From assembly GCA_029844215.1 (NCBI GenBank), contig CM056732.1:49337007-49401006 (forward strand): DNA of 64,000 nucleotides. Direction: 5' to 3'. Position numbers and translations under genes: made by a program. The stretch comes from Przewalskia tangutica. Lineage: Eukaryota > Streptophyta > Magnoliopsida > Solanales > Solanaceae. Positions 33,809 to 45,857 of this stretch are shown here, piece by piece (the stretch's first letter is position 1; each line of letters starts with the position of its first letter). The notes under the pieces were generated by a model. The model made no database searches. It was not told where the DNA came from and saw nothing but the letters and a program-made list of their open reading frames with translations.

Positions 33809-35120
33809 ATGCCTCGCGCAAGCAACCTGTGCCCAGATGGGCAAGGCGAGGAGGCGCTAGTGGGATACTGAGAGAGTACGAGGTGCAGCGGACATTACAC
33901 GAGATAGTGCTCGACGGCGAGTTTTGCGCGCCGCCCTTGAAGAGTTTAGAGCGCAGCGGTGGCTGCTGAGACCACAAGACTGAGCCTCGGTCCCACACCG
34001 AGCGAGAGGAGATGGGTTACTGAGATGGCCTGATTATTGGCGTGATAGTGGCAAGGCATGAGGATAGGTGGATCAGGCGATCGTTCGATGGTACCATGGT
34101 TCACCCGAGATCGGATAGTTTGAGGCTACGGGACTTTCTGAGTTGTAGCCCGCCAGTGTGTTATGGATCGAAGCCTGAGGATGATCCGCAGGAGTTCATC
34201 GACGATTCTGACAGATCGTAGAGTGATCAAGGCTTGAGACCGAGTCGGTGGTCTTAGGTTCACATCGGCCGCGTGATCTGCGATCGGGTTTGATTCGTGG
34301 GAGCTGTCCCGGGGGGAGCATGCGCCTCCAGCTATTTGGGACGAGTTCTCGGAGGCATTTCTTGCACATTTCTTGCCTCCACAGACAAGGAGGGCTCGGG
34401 CCGACAGATTTTTGGTGTTGAGGCAGAGCGGGCGTACGATCGTGAGTACAATGTGGAGTTCGACTCATTGGCTCGGTATGTCCCCGCGTTAGTAGCCAGT
34501 ATGGAGGACAGAGTGCACCGCTATGTCACAGGGCTCGACGATTACTTGGCAGAGGCTTGTTCGGGTGTAGCTCTTCAGCCGGGCATGGACATTGCCCGCA
34601 TGCAGGCTTATGCACTTGGGTGTGAGGAGCGGAGAGGTCGACGGAATGACCAAGATCAATAGAAGAGGGCCAGGACAGCAGGGTCCTTCGATAACTTTCG
34701 AGGCAGACCGCCTCAGCAGCAGGCTAGTTATGTACCTCCGCCAGTACATAGTGGTCCTCCACAGTCTTCGGGACGTTTGGGATATTCAGGAGCAGTCGTG
34801 GCCCCTGTGTTTGATTTTCTGGAGTAGGAATGCTCGCGGATAAGGTCACCTTGTCTCGGTGTGGCCGTGTGGAAAACTTCATAAGGAGAATGTCGTACTA
34901 GTTTGGGAGATTGTTATGCGCTATGACAACAGGCCATTTGGCGAGATCGTCCACCGTGGGGTAGCACTGTAGGATAGCAGACTACGAGATCAGTTGCGGT
35001 TCTTCACCTTCCATAGCTAGGCAGATGTTCATACACCGTGCCAGCAGAGGTCGTGGAAGTTCCCGCTTAGCGTTCCTTTGAACCGCCTACCTTTTTAGGT
35101 ATATCCTTAACCCTCTAGAG
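33809..35120 (+). pseudogene. Element F gag (frameshifted)
   Basis: Start at 33809 by position (ATGCCTCGCG after the conserved leader). Gag landmarks include LRDFLSCSP near 34125, REYNVEFDSLARYVPALV near 34440-34495, MEDRVHRYVTGLDDYL near 34500-34550 and GMDIARMQAYALGCEERRGR near 34585-34635. A stop follows NDQDQ at 34660. The zinc-knuckle region near 34840-34950 is heavily scrambled. It is the plus-strand counterpart of E's gag and like it has no pol behind it. Confidence 0.8.
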
Positions 35121-36000
35121 TTTTGCATGCATGTTACGATGATTATTTGTTGAGTACTATGTACAGATAGCATTGTGTATATTATGGTTTAGAGACATGG
35201 TTAGTTGAAAGAATAAGTATGGGGACAGGGAAGGTATGAACCTTAGAATATTACACGTTGAGACCTTAGATATAAGGTCGGCTTGAATAAAAGATTTTAC
35301 GGTTAGTCTTTGTCGAAATACTTGGTTTGCGTAAATGTATTGTGAGATAATTCCGTGGGTTGTGTAAGATGAAAGTGGTAGCTTTCTGGACTTGATTAGT
35401 GAGATTATTCCGGATCGGGGAACAAGCGTTTGGCGCGATTATGGGTCGGGTTGAGGACCGATTGCGGGTCAACCCGTAGCCCGGATTAAGGTGGGGTCAG
35501 TTCTGGGTGGTCCCGCCAGGTGGTAGGGTCACGAGGGTGCTAGGCCCAAGTTTAGATGACCATCGTATGAGTTCGTGGATATGTTCGACCAGAATCGGAT
35601 CGTGAAGGCCGGGAATGGCCTTAAAAGAGATCGAGGCTAGTAAGATGACCAAGTTTGGAGGTGGTGACTCCAAAATTTTGGGAACTGAAGTAATGACTGA
35701 AGCATGGTACGTATACTAGAAGAGTTCAAGTGTTCGAGAAAAGTACGACGAGTAAGGAAAGAAGTGAACATGTGCTGAGAGAATAGAAATGATCATTACT
35801 TTTGTGAAGTAAAGGTGCAAAGGGGATATCTTTTAGACCGGGGGTGGAAGCTTTTTGTAATGCTAGAGGTGATTCCTCGTTGACTTGGGATAAGTATTTG
35901 CGTATGTGTTATTTGGTGGCCAGGTGTGGCATTGGCAACTTGTTATGAGGAACTTTATCGTTATCTGTCTTGAGAAGGAACATTCGGGACGAATGTTTCT
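35121..36000 (+). other. Conserved non-coding 3' block of element F
   Basis: About 0.88 kb aligned with the blocks of C, E and H. Landmarks are GATCGGGGAACAAGCGTTTG near 35413, GCGGGTCAACCCG near 35463, GGTCCCGCCAGGTGGTAGGG near 35509 and CATTCGGGACGAATG near 35979. No reading frame is shared between copies. Confidence 0.75.
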
Positions 36001-36013
36001 AAGGAGGGGAGAA
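36001..36013 (+). other. Polypurine tract of element F
   Basis: AAGGAGGGGAGAA directly before the 3' LTR. Confidence 0.85.
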
Positions 36014-36408
36014 TGTTATACCCCGTATTTCCAGAGTATGTACGTGAGGGCGTACGTACAAAAGTTTAAGCCTTAAGTAGGCATTAGTGGCGGAATTTGT
36101 GCACAACTAGCGAAAAGAGTCGTTTTCCGATTTAAACGCTTTTCCGGACTTTGCGAAGGGAAAATACGGTTATGTCATTTATATTTTTTGGATTTTTCCG
36201 AGAGACGAAATATTTTGGATCAACGAGAGGGTGACAAGTGTCACCTCGTGGACGAAATTGGGGCGTTTTTAGCCTTGTTTTGGTCAAGGAGTTGGTAGGA
36301 TATTTTGAGATATTTTGTGTAGTTGATGAGCAAGTGGGACCCACAAACACATGTCCAAATCTTGACCTCCACTTGCCCCACTTGGCTTGATCTTGGCCAT
36401 TGAAAGTC

Positions 36409-36417
36409 CTATAAATA
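36409..36417 (+). promoter_or_regulatory. TATA box, element F 3' LTR
   Basis: CTATAAATA, the counterpart of 30794-30802. Confidence 0.6.
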
Positions 36418-38129
36418 CCCTTAGTTGAAGACTTATTTCATCCACACTGAGCAATTTCCAAGTCTCAAAATCTCTCCCTTTGATAAGTATTCGCCCAAGG
36501 TCTCCCTCGAGAAGCCTTGGCCGAGAGTATACCCCCTCTTTGCCTAGTTGTTTTCAGTAAATACCCCCCTTTGCCTAGTTGTTTCGTAAATACCCCTTGG
36601 TAGAAAAGTATTCTCCAAGTATTATTCTTATTCCAAAATACTCGCCCAAATACCTTGTAGTATTCCAAGGTTACACCTATACTAAAAGCCCGTAAATACT
36701 ATTATACTTCCTTTAGCCACTAAACGAAACCCTAAGGAAAACCTTCATAATCGGTTGAAGTGTTAAGTAGAGGTTGAGTAGAACTTCTAAGGGTTGTTTG
36801 GAGCGGGTCGAGCGCCAGAGTAGGAGCTAAACGTTGCTCAGGATCGACATATAACTTGGATAATTTTGGGCTTATCGAGGTAAATACTATTGTCCTTCTA
36901 TTATAATTGGAAATTACATACTGTAGTAGTATAGAAATGAATATAAGATTCATGAAGGATATTACGTAAAAGAATTGAACCAAATCACATCGAAGAATAT
37001 TAAAGAAGAAGATCAATCAGATTTACATAGATTTGTATTTGATGAGACTTGTGTAGTTGTCGGGTAGGGAAGTGCTGCCCAATTTTCCGTAGAATAAAGG
37101 AATCTGTATCTAGACGTTGATAGACTTATGACCAATATAGGTTGAAGTACTGCGAGTAGCATATTCTACTCGAAGGGTGGAAAAGACTAGCAGGATTACA
37201 GTACTTTGGAGCTATTTGCTAATAGTCGATAAATCGTCGCGAGGTATGTGATTCTTCCTATACTCTTGAGCATGATATTTTAAAAGTATATATATATATA
37301 CATAGTACGGTAGACGTACGTGTGTTAACTGAACGTAGTTTTACGGCAATGTCTTTTGACTTAAGCCTGAATAATAAGAATCTTGAAGTATTTCAAAAAA
37401 ATTAAGAAACCTTTTTGAAAGAAGAGTAACACATGGTTTTAAAAGCTTAAGAGTTATACTAGCTTTATGGGAAGTTAGGTATAACGACTTAAGAGAGATA
37501 AAAAGAATGGGTTATTGATTTTAGAAGTTAAGAGACTTGATCTTAAAAGATAAGAGACTTGACTTAATTGATTTAATATGAATTTTGTTAAAAAGCGTGA
37601 AACCTCATTCGTGAGTAATGAGTACTTGGTTTGTAAAAGGAATAATGTTTCTTGATTTGAAATGAGAATAAGTATCGAACAAACCACATCAGCGTTAATA
37701 AAGGGAAATGTATTGACTAATAAAGTATTATTAAAACCAGTAGATACCTCCATCTGCATAGAAGCTAAGATGAGACAAAATGATATTACATTTCCTAGAT
37801 CATGGATGCTTTAATAAGATTGTTATGAACAAGAATAACCTACTCACACATAAGGCATATATTACTCAGTTGTTTTAAAAGAGAATTATGTTATTAAAAT
37901 GATTAAGATTATGAACTATGAAATCTTTCGAATAAAAGACGTGAATATTTGAAATTAGGCAAACTTGAACTTTTGAAAAAGAATGTTGTTACTTGACTTT
38001 AAGAAGGAAAGTGTTTTGGTTTAACAAGAAGGGCATAATATTACCTTAGTTGTTTTAAAGGGAAAATATGGTATTATTTTAATCTGTCTTAAGGAGCGCT
38101 TAAATGTTATGACCACATCGACATCGCAT

Positions 38130-38775
38130 TCATGGATGAACAGGGAATGTATTTTACTGACCGACTTGCTCATGAGATGAACCGAATGTATTTCACTCGA
38201 CTACGCGTTCACGAGATGAACCGAATGTATTTCACTCGACTACCGATTCATGAGATGAGCCGAATGTATTTCACTCGACTACCGCGTTCACGAGATGAAC
38301 CAGAATGTATTTCACTCGACCACCGTTCACGAGATGAATCGGAATGTATTTCACTCGACTACCGCGTTCATGAGATGAACCGGGAATGTATTTCACTCGA
38401 CTACCGCATTCATGAGATGAACCAGAAATGTATTTCACTCGACTACCGCGTTCATGAGATGAACCGCGAATGTATTTCACTCGACTACCGCGTTCATGAG
38501 ATGAACCGGGAATGTATTTCACTCGACTACGCGTTCGGGATGAACCGAATGTATTTCACTCGACTACCGCGTTTCATGGATGAACCGAGAATGTATTTCA
38601 CTGACTACCGCGTCATGAGATGAACCGGAATGTATTTCACTCGACCACCGCTCACGGATGAACCGAATGTATTTCACTCGACCATCGCGTTCGTGAGATG
38701 AGCCGAATGTATTCACACGACTACCGAGTCCATGAGATGGGCCGGAATGTATTCCATACGATCGACACCGGGTCC
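38130..38775 (+). repeat. 41-bp tandem repeat array, element F 3' LTR
   Basis: About 15-16 copies with core GAATGTATTTCACTCGACTA. A 163-residue open frame here is only repeat translation. Confidence 0.9.
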
Positions 38776-39401
38776 ATGAGATGGGCCGAGACATGTTATA
38801 CGTATCACACGATTTATACTTAGATCACCAGGCGGTGAGGAAGGAGTTCCACGTATGAGGATGACTTGAGGCGAGTCCACGACTTGACGTGGCTCGCTTT
38901 ATATTGTGAACTGTAGTTTTGTTATCATACCGCTCTCGCTTTATTTAGATCATGTGATTTCATTTACTGATTTTTCGCCACATACTTGGTACTGTTATCG
39001 ACCTCCTTCGTGGCTGCGTTCATGCCGCAGTAGAGGTACACCGATTATTGATCGATCCTCGCTCATAGGATCACCGCTCAAAGATATTAAAGCTCCGTTT
39101 CTCCAAGCTTATCTTTCGTATAGTCCCCTCACAGAGGTACTTGTACATTCTGGGTATGGCGGGCCCCGTCCCGCCATGTTGTATAAAAACTCTAGAGGTC
39201 CAGTAATCGCAAGTGCAGTTTGTAAGGATGTAACTGTTCTAACTTTGTATTTATATATATGCCGAAAGACGACTTTCTCTCAGTTAAAATGTGCCTCAGT
39301 TTACATTTGTTTCATGTATTGTTTTAAATTCCACGATTTCTCGATGTATGACTACTGGGTGCCCGGGTAGGCACCGATCCACGCCCCGGGCGGTCGTGAC
39401 A

Positions 39402-39406
39402 CGTGT
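39402..39406 (+). other. Target site duplication CGTGT, right copy (element F)
   Basis: CGTGT directly after F's terminal TGACA; element E's LTR continues with AACATGTCTCGG, matching 24757 onwards. Confidence 0.9.
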
Positions 39407-40745
39407 AACATGTCTCGGCCCATCTCATGGACTCGAGGTGGAATCGTGTGGAATACATGTCTCGGCCCATCTCATGGGACTCGATAGGAATCGTATGGAA
39501 TACATGTCTCGCCATCTCATGGGACTCGATAGAAATCGCACATATCTCGGCCCATCTCATGGGACTCGATAGAAATCGCACATGTCTCGTCCCATCTCGT
39601 GGGACTCGATAGAAATCGCACGTGTCTCGGCCCATCTCATGGGTCTCGATAAATCGGATGGAATACATTCCGGTTCATCCATGAACGCGGTGTCGCATGA
39701 AATACATTCGGTCCATCTCATGGACTCGGTATCGAATCGGTGAAATACATTCGGTTAAATCCCGTGAGCGCGTGTCGATGGCTAACATCTAAACGCTCTT
39801 TTAAGATAGATTAAGATAATACCATGTTTTCCTTTTAAATCAACTAAGGCAATATTATGTCCTCCTTTTTAAACCAACACACTTTCCTTCTTAAAGTCAA
39901 GTAACAACATTCTTTCCAAAAGTTCAAGTTTGCCTAATTTCAAATATTCACGTTTCTTATTTTGAAAGGTTTCATAGTTCATAGTCTTAATCATTTAATA
40001 ACATAATTCTCTTTTTAAAAGCAGTTGAGTAATATATGCCTTATGTGTGAGTAGGTTATTCTTGTTTATAACAATCTTATTAGAAGCACCATGATCTAGA
40101 AATGTAATAAAATTTTGTCTTATCTTAGCTTCATGCGGATGGAGGTTTCTCTGGTTTTAATATAATTACTTATTTGTCAATACATTTTCCTTTATTAACT
40201 TGGCAGTTGGTTCGTTCGATACTTATTCTCATTTCCGAATCGAAACATTATTCTTTTAAAACCAAGTACTCATTACTCACGAATGAGGTTTCACACTTTT
40301 TAACAAAATTCATATCAATTCAATTAAGTCAAGCCTCTTATCTTTTGAGATCAAGTCTCTTAACTTCTAAAATCAATAACCCATTCTTTTTATTAATCTT
40401 AAGTCGTTATACCTAACTTCCCATAAAGCTAGTATAACTCTTAAACTTTCAAAACCAAGTATTACTCTTCTTTCAAAACGATTCTTAATTCTTTTTGAAA
40501 TACTTCAAGATTCTTATTAATTAAAACTCAAGTCAGAAGACGTCAAGTAAAACCATGTTCAGTTAACACACGTACGTCTACCGTACTATATATACTTTAA
40601 AATATCATGCTCAAGAGGATAGGAAGAATCACATACCTCGCGACGATTATCGACTATTAGCAAATAGCTCCAAAGTACTGTAATCCTGCTAGCCTTTTCC
40701 ACCCTTCGAGTAGAATGCGCTACTCGCAGTACTTCAACCTATAAC
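39407..40745 (-). repeat. Element E 5' LTR, second piece
   Basis: Collinear with 24757-26172 of the 3' LTR, including a shorter repeat array at 39410-39660 (about six units) and the long AT-rich middle part. It ends in ATAAC, the target duplication of solo LTR G. Confidence 0.88.
40741..40745 (+). other. Target site duplication ATAAC, left copy (solo LTR G)
   Basis: ATAAC before TGTTATACCCCG and again at 44203-44207. The empty site at 26168-26172 is identical. Confidence 0.9.
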
Positions 40746-40956
40746 TGTTATACCCCGTATTTCCAGAGTATGTACGTGTGGACGTACGTACGAAATTTGA
40801 GCCTTAAGTTAGGCAAAGGATCGAATTTGTGCACAACTAGCAAAAAGAGTCGTTTTCCGACGAAACGTTCCCACAACTTGCGTAGGGAAAATTCCGGCTA
40901 TGTCATTTATTATTTTTGCGGATTTTTCCGAGAGACGAAACATTTTGGACCAACGG

Positions 40957-40978
40957 GAGGGTGACATGTGTCACCCTC
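40957..40978. promoter_or_regulatory. U3 palindrome, solo LTR G
   Basis: GAGGGTGACA and TGTCACCCTC around TG; perfect arms, centre ACATGTGT. Confidence 0.55.
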
Positions 40979-42949
40979 ACATTGAAACGGGCGCAACCAC
41001 TTGGACGATTTGGGCTTGCTTTTGGCCTTGATTTGTGCCTTGTTTTGTGGCTTGTTTTGTGGAGTGTTTTGTGGAGTAGGGTTAGGGTGCACTTGGCTTG
41101 ATCATGGCCTTACACTTGCCTTGCACATGGCTTGATCTTGGCCATTGGTTGGCCTGTGCGGCGCCTATAACTACCCCTTGAAGTGCACACTTCTACATCC
41201 ACGCCTCACATTGTATAACTCTTGAAACCCTCTCCTCCCTCTTGTTGACTCTCGTCCAAGAGCCCCACTCCCTAGTAAAGGCCATGTGAGAAACCCCTAC
41301 CCCTTTGTGTAGCCTTAGCCGAGAACACCCCCCCTTCCCTTGGAGTTGTTCTCGTGAGACACCCTCCCCCCTTGGTTGAGAAATACTCTCCAAATATTGT
41401 TATAATGCCCAAAATACCTTGGCCTTATACCTTGTAGTATTCCAAAGTTACCTCTATACGTAGAGCCCGGAAATACTACCTTTTGTCCTTTTAGTCTCAA
41501 ACCGAAACCCTAAGGAAATCTTCATAGTTGGTTGAAGTATTTAAGTAGAAGTTGGTTAGAACTTCTAAGGGTTGTTTGGAGCGGATTGGGCGCCAGAGTA
41601 GGAGTTAAACCTTGCTCAGGATCGACTTTTATCTCGGATAATTTTGGGCTTATCGAGGTAAATAATCTTGTCCCCCTTTTTGTAATTGGAAATTACATGT
41701 TGTTGGAATATATAGTTGAAGTATACTATATATAGAACTGAACATAGCTTAGCGGCAATGTCTTTTGACTTAAGCCTGAATATAAAGAAGAGAACTGAAC
41801 TGTAATTACATAGGGTGTATTCTGATGAAGCATGTAGTATTACTGTGTAGTAGAATTGTACACGTCCGGTTAGACGTGTAAACCCCCCCCCCCTGGTTGG
41901 CTTGGTAGCCGGCCTCGTTTGAGGAGGAGATTTACGCTGTTGCGGGGGGGGAGGTGCTGCCGAATTTTCTGTAGAGTATGGGAACCGTGTGTTTAGAAGT
42001 TAATAAGCGCCTTGTGGCCTTATAGGTTGAAGTACTACGTGTGGCGTGATCTACGTGGCTTAAGGAGTAGCCGACGGTTTGAGGTACTTGGAGCGTTTTG
42101 CTATTAGTCGATAATCGTCGCGAGGTATGTGAACCTCTTCCTAGCTCTTCTAGCATGATATGTGTATAACTATGTAGTACGGTAGACGTACATGTGTTAA
42201 ATGTATTTGATTGGTTTAAAACATAAAGTGTTATAACGGCTTTATGGGAAGTTGGTTATAACAGCTTTATGTAGGTAAGAAGTGCTTGTGGTTTTTAAAA
42301 GGTAACTGGCTTGATGTGTGATAATAAAGAACTGGAAGTATTTCAAAAGATTTATGAATCATTTTGAAAGAAGAGTAATACTTGGTTTTTGAAAACTTAA
42401 GAGTTATACTAGCTTTATGGGAAGTTAGGTATAACGGCTTAAGAATGTTTCTTGATTTGGAAATCGAATGTGTATCGACAAACCAACTGCGGCGTTAATA
42501 AAGGAAAATGTGACTAACGAATTGTATTATATTAAAACCGTAGAAACCTCCATCCGCATAGAAGCTAAGATGAGACAAAATGATATTACATTTTCTAGAT
42601 CATGTACGCTAATAAGATTGATTATGAACAAGAATAACCTACACTCACATAAGGCATATGTTTCTCAGTTGTTTAAAAGAGAATTATATTCTTAAATGAT
42701 TAAGGCTATGAACTATGAAACTTTCCAAATAAAGAGACTTTGAGTAATTGAAATTAGGCAACCGGAACTTTAGGGAAAGAATGTTGTTGAAAAGGAAAGT
42801 GTTTTGGTTTACCTAAAAATGTGAGTCACTCTATTTTTATACTACGGTGTCGGGTGACCTTTATAAAAGGAATGGATCTCTTTAAAAGGAAGTTAACGTA
42901 CGTAGTACTTTAGGGTTAAAACCCGGACTTTGATATAAAATGAAAGTAC

Positions 42950-43065
42950 TTTGAGTTGTGTATAACTTGCCTATGCTTGTTGTTGTGTAACTTGCCTATG
43001 CTTGTTGTTGTGTAACTTGCCTATGCTTGTTGTTGTGTAACTTGCCTATGCTTGTTGTGATAGCC
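42950..43065 (+). repeat. 25-bp tandem repeat in solo LTR G
   Basis: Four copies containing GTGTAACTTGCCTATGCTTG, homologous to the three-copy arrays of element C. Confidence 0.85.
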
Positions 43066-43256
43066 TTTGTTGTGCAAGAATTGTGTTTCTATGTTACCGC
43101 GTCTCTCGATGGAGGGTCGGTTAACTTATTGAGACTTACTTGGACGTCTTGGCGTGTGAAGATTCCACGGGTATGCTTCCATTATTATTGTTACTTGGGC
43201 ATGTCTACACCGATGATGTGGACATGTGGCCATTCTGGTTATTTACGGCGAAGTAT

Positions 43257-43480
43257 CGTGACTTACGGTTGTGATCGGGTGCGTAGCCTGTTTACTTGCC
43301 CCGTCGCCTCGTGGCGGTGGATCTGGTATAGGTTATTGCACGCCACGTGTCGACCGCGAGTCGGTGATTGGATGGAGCTTAGTGACTTACGGTTGTGATG
43401 CAGTGCGTGGCGATTCACTTGCCCCGTCGCCTACGTGGCGCGGTGGGTGGTGGAGGCTATTGCACTTGCGTGTCGACCAT
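43257..43480 (+). repeat. 125-bp repeat, two copies, in solo LTR G
   Basis: Two adjacent copies beginning GTGACTTACGGTTGTGAT and containing CTTGCCCCGTCGCC and GTGTCGACC. This replaces the 41-65 bp arrays found at this position in other LTRs. Confidence 0.75.
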
Positions 43481-44202
43481 GATATGGTTGTCTGGTATTA
43501 TTGGTACGGTCGGATCTGGTAGTTATACTTGCCGTCACGGTTTTATGACACGGTGGGACACGGTGTTCATGTATACTCCTTGGTGTTGTTATATCATAGG
43601 CTGGCGGTGAGGAAGAATTCCACGCACGAGTGATGATTTGGGCGTGAGTCCCCGACTTGATATAACTTGTTTATATGTTGTGTCAGAGTTTGGCTATCAT
43701 ACATGTCTCCGCTTTGTATGGTATTATGATTTCATTCTGATATTTTGATTTCACATACTTGGTACTGTTATCTTGACCTCCTTGAGCTGCGTTCATCTGC
43801 CGCAGTAGAGTACATCGGTAGTTGATCCTCGCTCATAGGATCACCGTTCAGCGTATTGGGAAGCTCCGTTCCTCCGGAGGCTTATCTTTTGGTATGTGTT
43901 CCCTGAGTTGTAGGTTCTTGTACATTCAGGGGTATGGCGGGGCCCTGTCCCGTCATGGTTGTTGTAAATCTTAGAAGTGCATGAAATCTTGTTGTGGGCA
44001 GGGTTGTAAAAGGATTAAACTGTTCGGGTTTTATGTATTTACTGAAGGCAACTGTTTTGGTTGGCCTGTTTATTTATCATACCTCTTGATCCATGTCTAT
44101 TCGCATGTTTAAGTTTTTATTTCCGCTGGTTTTCTCTGATGTTGTATCACTAGGGTGCCCGGGGTAAGGCACCAGTCACGGGCCCGGGTTCGGGTCGTGA
44201 CA

Positions 44203-44207
44203 ATAAC
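44203..44207 (+). other. Target site duplication ATAAC, right copy (solo LTR G)
   Basis: Directly after G's TGACA end; E's LTR resumes with GGTCATACAAG as at 26173. Confidence 0.9.
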
Positions 44208-45346
44208 GGTCATACAAGTCTATTAGCGTCTAGACTACTCTGTAGAATAATTCTAGATACAGATTCCTTATTCTACGGAAAATTGGGCAGCACTTCCCTA
44301 CCCGTCAAACTACACAAGTCTCTCAGAATATCACATGTAAATACAGTTTAATCTTCTTCTTTAATATTCTTCTGATGTGATTTCAGCTCAAATCTTTTCT
44401 GTAATATCCTTCTATTACAGTTCAATTCAATTCTCTTCTCTTATACCATCCTTCTATATATCTTATACTTATTTCTATACAACTACAGTATGTAATTTCC
44501 AATTACAATAGAAGGACCAGAGTATTTACCTCGATAAGCCCAAAATTATCCAAGTTAAATGTCGATCCGAGCAACCTTAGCTCCTATTCGAACGCTCCAA
44601 CTCGCTCCAAACAATACTTGAAGTTCTACGCCACTTCTTCTTAATACTTCAACCCACTATGAAGATTTCCTTAGGGTTTCGTTTTTGTGTGAAGGAAGTA
44701 TAATAGTATTTACGGGCTTTTAGTATGAGTGTAACCTTGGAATACTACAAGGTATTTGGGCCAGTATTTTGGAATAGTAACAATACTTGGAGAGTATTTT
44801 CTACCAAAAGGGGTATTTTACGAGAGCTTCAAGGTGGGGTACTTCTCGGCAAGGGCCTCGAGGAGGGTGGTTTGGGCGAGAGGTTTAAGAGGAGGGAGAG
44901 GATTTTTGCCTTGGATTTTCACAAGTGTGGATGAAGAAATGTCTTGCATTAGAGGGTGTTATAGGCCAACCAGTGGCCAAGATTAAGACAAGTGGTGGGC
45001 AAGTGTAGGGTCAAGATTTGGGCGAGTGTACCTTATCCATCTACCACCAAAATATCCTCCAACTCCTTGACAAAACACAAGGCAAAAGCGTGCCAACTCT
45101 AGCCCTTTGTCGTCCACTTTGAGGTGACACATGTCACCTCCCGTTAATCCAAAATATTTCGTCTCTCGGAAAAATCCGCAAAATTATAAATGTTGCAACC
45201 GTATTTTCCCTTCGCAAAATCCGAAAACGCGTTTCGTGAAAGCTTGACTCTTTTGCTAGTTGTGCACAAATTTCGACACTTATGCCTACTTAAGGCTAAA
45301 AACTTTTGTACGACGCCTCACGCATATACTGCGAAATACGGTATAT
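44208..45346 (-). repeat. Element E 5' LTR, third piece
   Basis: Collinear with 26173-27359. The terminal GGGGTATAACA is damaged (CGGTATAT), and the TATA at about 44956 is also damaged. The U3 palindrome at 45121-45140 has lost one G/C from each triplet in both arms. Confidence 0.85.
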
Positions 45347-45351
45347 GAGCT
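45347..45351 (+). other. Target site duplication, right copy (element E)
   Basis: GAGCT, against GAACT at 24154-24158. D's LTR continues with GTAGTTTGTTATCATACATG, the sequence expected after GAACT. Confidence 0.6.
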
Positions 45352-45857
45352 GTAGTTTGTTATCATACATGTCTCTGCTTTATATAAAGCGTATGCTTTC
45401 ATTCTGATATTTTACAGTTTCTCATACTTGGTACTGTTGTACTTACCTCCCTCGGGGGGCTGCGTTCATCGCCAGCAGAGGTACACGATCGTCGATCTCG
45501 CCATAGGATCACACCAACTGTGTTTTAGGAAGCTCCGTTTCTCCGGAGGCTTAACTTTGGTATAGTCACCTGTCATTGTAGTACTTACATTCGGGGTATG
45601 GCGAACCTGTCGTCATAGTTGTTGTTACATTCTTAGAAGTGCAGCCAATCTTGTTGTGGGCGAGTTGTAAAGGGATGTAAGCGTTAGTTCAAGTTTTATG
45701 TATATATACATGCGAAAGGCACTCTTCTCTCGATAAACTGTTCTCATTCTATAATTGTTTCATGTCTTGTTTTTATATTCCGCTGATTACTCTGATGTAT
45801 GTCTACTTGGGTGCCCAGGTAAGGCACCAGTCACGGGCCCGGGATCGGGTCGTGACA
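45352..45857 (+). repeat. Element D 3' LTR, right part
   Basis: The last 0.5 kb of the LTR interrupted at 24158. It contains the conserved hairpin-rich 3' end and terminates GGGTCGTGACA. It directly abuts minus-strand gag of H; the first bases there (ACGAC, 45858-45862) would be D's right target duplication. Confidence 0.85.

Larger units (their letters stand above)
30387..39401 (+). mobile_element. Element F: complete gag-only LTR retrotransposon
   Basis: 9.0 kb with LTRs of 3.22 and 3.39 kb, an intact primer binding site (33615-33626), a gag remnant, the conserved non-coding block, purine tract and a perfect 5-bp duplication. The internal region is 2.40 kb and has no pol. It belongs to the same LTR type as D, E, G and K and inserted into E's 5' LTR in the opposite orientation. 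Confidence 0.92.
36014..39401 (+). repeat. Element F 3' LTR
   Basis: Pairs with 30387-33610. It is about 160 bp longer, largely because its repeat array (38130-38775) has about 15-16 units against 10-11. TATA box at 36409-36417. Confidence 0.92.
40746..44202 (+). mobile_element. Element G: solo LTR
   Basis: A single 3.46-kb LTR, TGTTATACCCCG to GGTCGTGACA, flanked by ATAAC on both sides and with no internal region. Such solo LTRs arise when the two LTRs of one element recombine and delete the interior. It carries the U3 palindrome (40957-40978), a degenerate TATA (41164-41172), four 25-bp repeats near 42955-43060 shared with element C, and a two-copy 125-bp repeat. Confidence 0.92.
24159..45346 (-). 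mobile_element. Element E: gag-only LTR retrotransposon, split by F and G
   Basis: Minus-strand element: 3' LTR 24159-27359, purine tract, non-coding block, gag, primer binding site, and a 5' LTR in three pieces (29772-30386, 39407-40745, 44208-45346) separated by F and G. Removing the two insertions leaves about 8.7 kb with a 2.4-kb gag-only internal region. It lies in element D's LTR. Its 5' LTR carries two later insertions while the 3' LTR carries none. Confidence 0.88.

Noticed and set aside
38132..38623. A 163-codon open frame with a repeating MNRMYFTRL-like peptide
   Set aside because: Translation of the 41-bp minisatellite in element F's LTR; the matching array in the 5' LTR does not keep it open.
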